Assembly (NCBI RefSeq): GCF_932276165.1
Contig: NC_064009.1
Location: 2,294,001-2,358,000, forward strand
Length of the DNA stretch: 64,000 bases
Origin: Plutella xylostella
Taxonomy: Eukaryota; Arthropoda; Insecta; Lepidoptera; Plutellidae
Direction: 5' to 3'
Shown here one piece after another: positions 57,852 through 64,000 of this stretch. The first letter of the stretch is position 1. Each line of letters starts with the position of its first letter. The notes beneath the pieces were generated by a model. That model had not been told where the DNA came from and did no database searches. It saw only the letters and a list, made by a program, of their open reading frames with translations. The position numbers and the translations under genes were made by a program.

Positions 57852-58610
57852 GGGTTCTACCTTTTTTGGCATAAGATTTTTTTGCCTAATCTCGTATTGC
57901 ATAGTAACGTTTGGTCAAAGTCTCGTTACGCCGAAAATCGTATGGCATAAATCTCGTTTAGTAAAAAGTTATTTCGCATAACATTGTTTAGCCTAATAAT
58001 GGTATGGCCAAATCTTGAATAGCCTAATAATGCTATGGCATAGGTTTATACAAAGTAATAATATTCGTTTGGCTTTAACTTTGACGGAGCGTCTCCCTAC
58101 ATAGCGCAAACTGGTGCCTTGTATTGTTTCCGCTGTTTGGAAAACGCTCCGCTCCGCTTCGCTGCGCTCCGCTTTGGTTTTGATGAACATGTGCACCTAA
58201 CACGCTCCTCCTCGCTTTGCTCGTCGTCGCACCTATTTTTAGGTTTCGATCTCATGGGGTTTGTAATAATTATATTGGTCGTTAACTTTCGATTTTTTGA
58301 TCATACAATATCGTGATTTTCGGGATGTAGGAGAAAAATACCACAATTTGTACATTTACTACATACTTAATAAATTATTTATTAAGATAACATTAGGAGA
58401 AATAAGATTATTCATAGGTATAGATGAACATAAATTTTGAGCAAACGAAACTTAGGTGTTTAAAGATTGTGCCTAAAGAGTTTTAGACGAAACGAGCCTT
58501 ATGCCACATAAGTCTTGGCAAAGTGATGGTTCGGCCAAAAAAGTTTAGGCCATACGAGTTATGCGAAATGAGTTTTGGTCAATAAAGATTATGCCAGATG
58601 AGCGGAACCC
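57852..58610. mobile_element. 759-bp non-autonomous DNA element with 8-bp TSD
   Basis: A perfect 8-bp duplication GTTCATTA flanks the element (57,844-57,851 and 58,611-58,618). Ends begin GGGTTC and are inverted. Both outer thirds consist of many degenerate copies of TATGGCATAA / GCCTAATNNTCGTTT-like units, in opposite orientation on the two sides. The centre holds a Ser/Arg-codon-like GC patch (58,085-58,240). An 8-bp duplication fits hAT, P or related superfamilies. It encodes no transposase. Confidence 0.88.
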
Positions 58611-58618
58611 GTTCATTA

Positions 58619-59407
58619 GAATATCTAAAGTCTGTTTTTTAATTTCAGATACTAAATTGACAGATTCTGAACGGTCCACCATCAGTCAACTCTCCCACGG
58701 TGACGTATCGTTCTATTGGCGGGATGTATCAATCGATCAATTTAGTATGGGGTTTCTTTTTGCACGAACCTTAAGTAATGCTTACTTTTGTTTTTTTTGT
58801 GAAAGTTGCACAGAGTTCACTAAGCACCTAAAGTATACCAATAGTACCTACCTGATTAGGTATTTTTATGTAGGTGGCCTCAAAATTAAATTATTATTAT
58901 TTTATTTATTTTAATATTCATGATTTTTTGACTAACAGGGTAGGTTTAATAAAAGAATGCAAGTTTGATAATAATATACTATTCTGTAAATAGATAGTTT
59001 GTTGTTATTGTATTGTAATAAGGAAAGTTCCTATAAAGTATTAGGTAGCTTCTTAGTTTTTATGACTTTCTCCAAGCCTCAATGTAAGCTTATAGAGTTC
59101 TGAGTTTGTGAGTAAATATCCATTGTATTTTTACTAAGTAGGTAGGTACTTAACTTAGGTACGTTCAATTCTACTATTGTTCAAATTATTATATTTAATA
59201 ATAATGAGTAGGAATTATCGTTTACACTCATTAACTTCAAGGACTCGCGCAAAAAAGGTTCTGTATTAGGTTCTTATTATTAATTTATTTTTTGCCATTA
59301 AACATAACTTTTGACGTTTTTCATACAAGTATATGTAGTAGGTATGACATGCTATATAAAGTTAAATTTATGTAGGTTACAAGGCTGTTCCTACTTCTTA
59401 TACTTGC
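58619..59407. other. Intergenic sequence, nothing recognised
   Basis: AT-rich. The 117-codon frame that begins inside the preceding element has no protein features. Confidence 0.4.
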
Positions 59408-59410
59408 TAA

Positions 59411-59583
59411 AGCTGCGTACAGACCGGCCCTACGAACGCCTAACGAACGCCCAACGATATTATATTATTATATTATATTATTGTGTATGATATATTTATC
59501 ATAAATAATACAGGGCAGATTGCAGCAACGAAGGCCAACGAAACCCGTTCGTTGGCGTTCGTTTGGCCGGTCTGTACGCAGCT
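59411..59583. mobile_element. PIF/Harbinger-type MITE with TAA duplication
   Basis: Ends AGCTGCGTACAGACCGGCC are perfectly inverted, with TAA directly flanking on both sides (59,408-59,410 and 59,584-59,586). A 3-bp TWA duplication is the mark of PIF/Harbinger. Sub-terminal 'cgaacgcc(t)aacgaacgcc' units are also mirrored. Confidence 0.88.
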
Positions 59584-59586
59584 TAA

Positions 59587-60375
59587 GATATAGCAGGAGT
59601 CCAATAACATCTGTCAAATCCATACATTTTATTTGACATTAGTTTGTTTTCAAGCAAAACCAACTTTATTTGCTAGGCATAAGGATATTTACACATCCAC
59701 TCTACTACAAATAAGTAATTAAATGATAATTTCTTAAAGATCTTTCCCTCATTTTGTAACATTAGATAGTACGAGACTCCTACAAAGCTTACTTTTCAAC
59801 AAAAACAACCAGCTGAACCTGAAACATAATATATTCTAACACTGACATTATACGTCTTACATTTATTCGTTTAATTAAAACTACTTCTAGTACGGTTTTT
59901 TATTACGGAAAAAGTTTATGTTTTCTTCTGTCATCTACAATATTTGTCAAAAGTTTCAAGATAGTTACCGCTAGAGGCATTGCAAAGTTAGCGTTGTAGC
60001 ATAATATTCATTCGATTTACTGACACGAAAACGTGAAAATGAAACAAAAAGTAGGTAAGTAAGTATTTTTTATATTATGTTTAAATTGAATGACACAACA
60101 TTAACATGAAAATGTTTTTATAAACACACAAACTAAATGACACTAATAAAAATATTAATAAAATAAGTATCACATAAACATTAATATTTAATAATCAATA
60201 CAAAGTAGGAGTTAATAGGTACCTAGTTAACATACTATAAAATACGAATATTATAGGACTATTATAGGTGGGTAAACCATTTAACAGTCACTGAGTCTCA
60301 AAAACTACAAATTATTAGCGGCTATTAAATACTCAATGACATGAATTTTATTGTTCATATCGTTATACATACATA
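59587..60375. other. Intergenic sequence, nothing recognised
   Basis: AT-rich. Confidence 0.4.
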
Positions 60376-60640
60376 TAAAAAAAAAAACACGCACTCACGC
60401 CTGGTACTAATGTACTCCCTTGCGGGGTAGGCAGAGGTGCATTGCTGCACCCACTTTTCGCCAGAGTGTTATGTTAGTCCCAATGTAATAGGGGGCGGGC
60501 CTATTGCCATTTTACGGGCACATCCAAGACCCGAGAACAAATATCTGTGTTTAAACAAATATCTGCCCCAGCCGGGAATCGAACCCGGGACCATCGGCTC
60601 AGTAGTCAGGGTCACTAACCACTACGCCATTCGTACATAT
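60376..60640 (-). mobile_element. tRNA-derived SINE, minus strand
   Basis: Minus-strand head ATGGCGTAGTGGTTAGTG (A box, about 60,630) and CCGGGTTCGATTCCCGGC (B box, about 60,580), then a body ending 'caggcgtgagtgcgtg' and a T-run at 60,391-60,380. The head is nearly tRNA-like and well preserved, so this is a fairly young copy. The 78-codon plus frame is a shadow. Confidence 0.85.
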
Positions 60641-61225
60641 ACCAATTGGAATAATCATTTAATGAAACTGTAAATATCTATGTGCACAATACAATCTAAA
60701 TAACTTATTCTAATCTTATTGATGATAGTGACAATATATTTTTTATCATTTCGATTATGACTGTACTTACAACATTTTACACCTACTCAACTTAATTTCA
60801 ATGTATTATTTAATTACTATTACAGTTCTTATAACAACTGGGAATGGTCATTACATTAGTATTTATAAATCAGTATAGATTATCTTATCACAACAGGGTG
60901 CAGTCTCTTGCAGTAAGAAAAATTAGACAATACAATTTCTTAATCTTAACGCGATATGTTACACCTACCTATACATAATCTTTGGGCAACTTTTCAACTT
61001 TCAGCTTATTTCTAATACAATATTGTTACAATTAATTGTTACAGAAGATCACAAACTTTATATTTATAGTCTTTATTACAGAGTGTTGCTTTATTAAATT
61101 CACTTTCAATAAGGGAATCAATGAAATCATAATCATAACATCAGTAAGCGCCATTAGTAAAATTAATCAAACAAAAATCAATATTTTGTTTATACGTCAT
61201 AAAAACAGCAATGAATCGTAAAAAA
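60641..61225. other. Intergenic sequence, nothing recognised
   Basis: AT-rich. The left boundary of the following integrated element may fall here, but no terminal repeat was identified. Confidence 0.35.
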
Positions 61226-61230
61226 ATAGA

Positions 61231-61332
61231 ATTCAGGAATCTGTTAATCACAGCGTGGAAATGAAATTCAGGAATCTGAAGTGACAGCATGGAATATGTA
61301 CTTCCAGGAATCTGTTACTTACAGCATCGAAT
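61231..61332 (+). repeat. Three tandem copies of the CAGGAATCTG...ACAGC(A/G)T motif
   Basis: Units at 61,231, 61,265 and 61,302 share TTC(C)AGGAATCTG, 5-6 variable bases, ACAGC(G/A)T(G/C)GAA. A fourth copy stands alone at 61,703-61,733. Some contain TTCCAGGAA, a STAT-type palindrome. Positioned just upstream of reading frames, they may be promoter elements. Confidence 0.65.
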
Positions 61333-61356
61333 AGTGAAAGGCAGGTCACTCATTTT

Positions 61357-61560
61357 ATGTTAAATGACTTTTGCCCAAATTGTAACATGTGGCTAAATAA
61401 CAGTGCGTTAATGCCCCGGCACTTCATAGTGGATATGGAGTTCGGAGTTCACGTGGAACGTTTTATAGACACTGTGTTGTTTTGGTGCAGTGGCTTTACG
61501 GCTCTAAGATACGAACATTTCCCCCCGGACGAATGCATCATTTGCAACGATTGCAAATAA
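61357..61560 (+). CDS. Small Cys-rich ORF of the integrated element
   Basis: 67 codons from ATG at 61357. Paired cysteines near both ends (CPNC near residue 6; CIICNDC near residue 60) with a further Cys/Trp core could bind zinc. The stop TAA is part of AATAAA (61,556-61,561), as in compact viral transcription units. Three copies of the upstream motif precede it directly. The product is not recognised. An opposite-strand frame of similar length overlaps it, so coding status is uncertain. Confidence 0.4.
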   Translation: MLNDFCPNCNMWLNNSALMPRHFIVDMEFGVHVERFIDTVLFWCSGFTALRYEHFPPDECIICNDCK

Positions 61561-61702
61561 ACCATAAGTACAAGGCTAATTGGTCGAAGGCTTAGAATAT
61601 GACAATATAAAAAGGGGATGTTTACACGACTTACATTTAAAACGTGCAAAATCTGATTGATCCGGACTACGCCGCTCGTGTTGTGTTTTTAATTCTAACT
61701 AT

Positions 61703-61733
61703 TTCCAGGAATCTGGAAATGACAGCATGGAAT
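61703..61733 (+). promoter_or_regulatory. Fourth copy of the upstream motif
   Basis: TTCCAGGAATCTGGAA is itself an inverted repeat (TTCCAG/CTGGAA), followed by ATGACAGCATGGAAT. It lies about 100 bases before the TATA box of the next gene. Confidence 0.45.
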
Positions 61734-61832
61734 TATAATGTGTTTTTTAAATAAAACTTAATAGAAAATAATTTATGTAACCAATTGTAATCAGAAATAC
61801 TTGTTTGCTCGTTAAAATACGATCGAAATTAG

Positions 61833-61839
61833 TATAAAA
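61833..61839 (+). promoter_or_regulatory. TATA box of the two-exon gene
   Basis: TATAAAA at 61,833. The expected start of transcription is about 61,863, where TTCACAGTT (61,867) resembles an initiator. It fits an exon beginning there and ending at the donor at 61,970. Confidence 0.45.
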
Positions 61840-61963
61840 CACCAACGACTATGGCTGCGACGATATCTTCACAGTTCGGGCTTGATATCCCGAGGAAGAA
61901 ATAAATCAGCTTCCGCAAGTGCCAAGGAAAGTGAAGAGTCTTCGTCAGTTCATTGTAAGGATC

Positions 61964-62740
61964 ATGGACGTAAGTTACTATTTTATTTTTCTATTTTGTT
62001 GCTTATTTCCTACAATATCAGTATCGTTTTGTTGTTTTATCCGACTACGACAAAGCCGAGATTAAGGGTAATGAAATGATTCTCATTGGTTATGTATGTA
62101 CCTACGTAAAACTGACTCTATTGCATTGATTTTAGAATGAGGTGTTGGATTTGTCGTGATCTATGAAGTGTTCTACTTATACATATAACGTGATATATGG
62201 CGGACATTAAATATCATTTTACGTAATCGGTTATTATTTTGCTGTCTATATTATCGTACTTACCATTCACTTTTGTTGTAGATTACACGCTGTATGAAGA
62301 ATGTAGAGGACACCGATGTGGAGGAAAATACCTACAAGCACTACTACTTTCCTCTATCTGATGATGAGGGATCATACCAACCGCATGCCAAACGAATTGA
62401 AACAATCGACGAGTTCTTTGAGGAACCAAAGAATAAGAAAAGGAAATGTTCTTCTACCGTTGGACGATCCACTAAAGATGGAATGGTATATATTTCATCC
62501 AACTCCGATGATGGAACCGGTGCGGCGCACCTAATAAAAATAGAAGTTTACAACCTAAAAAAAATAGCGAATATCAAGCAGAACCAGCATTGGAAACATG
62601 CAGAAGTTCGCGTTAAATATTATGCGAAACCAGGCGATAAAAACAACGATCGAACTCGTGAGATCTTTCACGCTATTACTAAGGAAATTGCAACCAAAGA
62701 AGATTGTGAAAAATACTTTTACAAAAATAAGGATGAATAA
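61964..62740 (+). CDS. Two-exon gene for an acidic/basic nuclear-type protein
   Basis: Exon 1 (CDS 61964-61969, ATG GAC) ends at donor GGAC|GTAAGT. A 312-base intron (61,970-62,281) ends in a pyrimidine-rich TTTTGTTGTAG acceptor, and exon 2 (62282-62740) continues in phase for a total of about 155 codons. The N-terminal part is acidic (SDDEGSY near residue 30), followed by a KNKKRK basic cluster that could be a nuclear localisation signal. The C-terminal part is Lys-rich (EVRVKYYAKPGDKNNDRTRE region). The stop TAA overlaps AATAAA (62,736-62,741). An ATG at 61,851 lies upstream of the expected start site and leads to a short frame with a stop. No known domain. It belongs by position and compactness with the polymerase-type remnant downstream. 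Confidence 0.5.
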
Positions 62741-62914
62741 AATTATGATCATTTAGTTTATTTTTGGTTTTCATTTACTTATTTCTTTATAGATTATTTA
62801 AAATGAAAGTCAGCAATCACATTTTATTGTTAAAACTTTATTATACTCTTTAAAAACAAGATCAATAATAATTGGGAAACCATTTGTAATCAAGAATACT
62901 TTTTTGAGAATGAG
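62741..62914. other. Spacer between the two-exon gene and the polymerase-type remnant
   Basis: AT-rich. Contains AACCATTTGTAATCAAGAAT (62,878), which nearly repeats the block at 61,779-61,801 in front of the two-exon gene. Confidence 0.4.
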
Positions 62915-64000
62915 ATGGTACAGTGTTTAGTGTGCAACATTTTATTAAAAAAGAGGTATTTAGCTAATCATTATAAAGTAATCAACATAAAAATAATACG
63001 TTTAAAGCACATCATAGTTTACCAAATGTGGAATTGATTGAAGCAGCGTTTGGAAAAAGAATTTTTACGTATAGGATTACTAGGCCAGATGATGATGTAG
63101 AATGTGAGACAATAGAATTATTCATTGATTCCTTTAAAGATAATATTTCTACTTTGCTAAATGATGGTATTGAAAAATTAAAAAAAAACTTAATTTCATC
63201 TTACGTGCAAAATTCATGCAACAAACTAAAGACATTACAAATATTTGACTTCCAAACACCGAACTACATAATTAATGAGTCAGATGATATTCCTATGACG
63301 ATTTTCCTGGAATGTTTAAAGGAGACCATAGCTCAGAGGATTAGTGAATTTGAGAAGAAAGATAGTGGGTGGAGCGTTCAACATATAATTAGTTTAGATA
63401 TGAACATAAATAAATTTAACCCCTTACGTGGATCATCTTACATAGATTTACCTCATGACATTAGATTGAAGAAAGCTGTTATAAATGTAAAAAATGCAGA
63501 TGTACAGTGTTTGGAATTGGCTCTTCTCTCAGAACTGTATCCTGCACAAAAAATGCAGATCGCGTATCATCTTACTCAAAATATGTAAGCTTGACTTTAC
63601 TGGCGTTAAGTTTCCAGTCAAGTTTACAGATCTTCATAAAGTTGAACGTTTAAATAATATTAATATTAATAATGTCTTTGGTCTAGAATACAATTCTAAA
63701 ACTAAAAGTAATACGGTGATTGGGCCATTATATTTTTCTAAGTCAAACAAAACCATATTAATTTATTGTATGTAACTAGTAATAACGGTAAAAATGGTCA
63801 CTATTGTTACATAAAAAACTTATTCCGCCTAGTGAGCAAACAAATAACATCTCGAAATGATGCCATTCACATATGTGATGGTTGTTCACTGAACTTTAAA
63901 ACAAAAGAAGCGCTTACTACTCATAAGGCTAATGATTGTGCTCATATTCGTACTGATCTTCCAAATTCCAATGATTTTAGAAAAAACTGGTTTGGTGAAA
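62915..64000 (+). pseudogene. Polinton/adintovirus-like polymerase N-terminal region, frameshifted
   Basis: A C2H2-like start (MVQCLVCNILL, 62,915) shifts frame before 63,028. The main 186-codon frame (63028-63588) follows, then another frame (about 63,595-63,770), and then a return to the first frame to the window edge. In order it shows GWSVQHIISLDMNINKFNPL, RGSSYIDLP, KKAVINVKNADVQC, a ...KFPVKFTDLHKVERLN block, HYCYIKNL and a CxxC...H zinc-finger-like patch (about 63,861-63,920). From memory this motif series occurs upstream of the family-B DNA polymerase domain in proteins of Maverick/Polinton-type elements and related insect DNA viruses. The conserved Cys before W/L-A and the later His suggest a cysteine-protease-like fold (inference). 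At least two frameshifts make it a relic. The polymerase core would lie beyond 64,000. Confidence 0.6.

Noticed and set aside
60570..60640. Possible tRNA gene on the minus strand
   Set aside because: tRNA-like head only; continuous with a SINE body and T-rich end.
61851..61902. ATG at 61,851 as the start of the two-exon gene
   Set aside because: Its frame stops after 17 codons, and it lies upstream of the start site expected from the TATA box. The ATG at 61,964 reads into exon 2 without any correction.

Overview
The window looks like nuclear DNA of a moth or butterfly. It is AT-rich, intron-rich and full of interspersed repeats that I recognise as typical of Lepidoptera: tRNA-derived SINEs, a short retroposon with an (ACAG)n tract and the ending TTTCGCATTTATAATATTAG, RTE-type 3' ends reading GGCCTATGTCCAGCAGTGGA, and jockey-type LINE tails. 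No rRNA, CRISPR or bacterial-type operon is present. The species cannot be fixed from the sequence.

Layout. Positions 1-39,804 appear to be the 5' part of one minus-strand gene for a C2H2 zinc-finger protein. A short first coding exon (39,195-39,279) lies behind a CpG/GGC-rich promoter near 39,800. A phase-compatible second exon (680 down to 1) carries a Gln/Pro-rich region and the first zinc finger, and runs off the window. About 38.5 kb of intron separates them. That intron is a transposon graveyard: a 1.4-kb foldback element with TA-type flanks (22,610-23,990), a nearly complete jockey-type LINE split by a SINE-like insertion (26,331-31,193), a TIR element that still carries a transposase-like first exon with a splice donor (33,244-33,892), a pogo-like element with TA duplication that hosts a decayed RTE retroposon (35,430-37,748), and several MITEs.

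Positions 40-52 kb are intergenic and hold mostly repeats. Positions 52,455-55,840 hold a second minus-strand gene: one uninterrupted 716-codon reading frame with a mitochondrial-type N-terminus, plus a probable non-coding first exon. I do not recognise its family. Positions 56-61 kb are again repeats, including a 759-bp element with a perfect 8-bp target duplication and a Harbinger-type MITE with TAA duplication.

The right edge (61.2-64.0 kb, plus strand) is the most unusual part. It has two compact reading frames whose stop codons overlap AATAAA signals, a four-copy motif placed upstream of both, and then a frameshifted region resembling the N-terminal part of the large protein that carries family-B DNA polymerase in Maverick/Polinton- or adintovirus-like DNA elements. 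The element continues past the window. I read it as an old integrated DNA element. All family assignments come from motifs read by eye; no database search was run.
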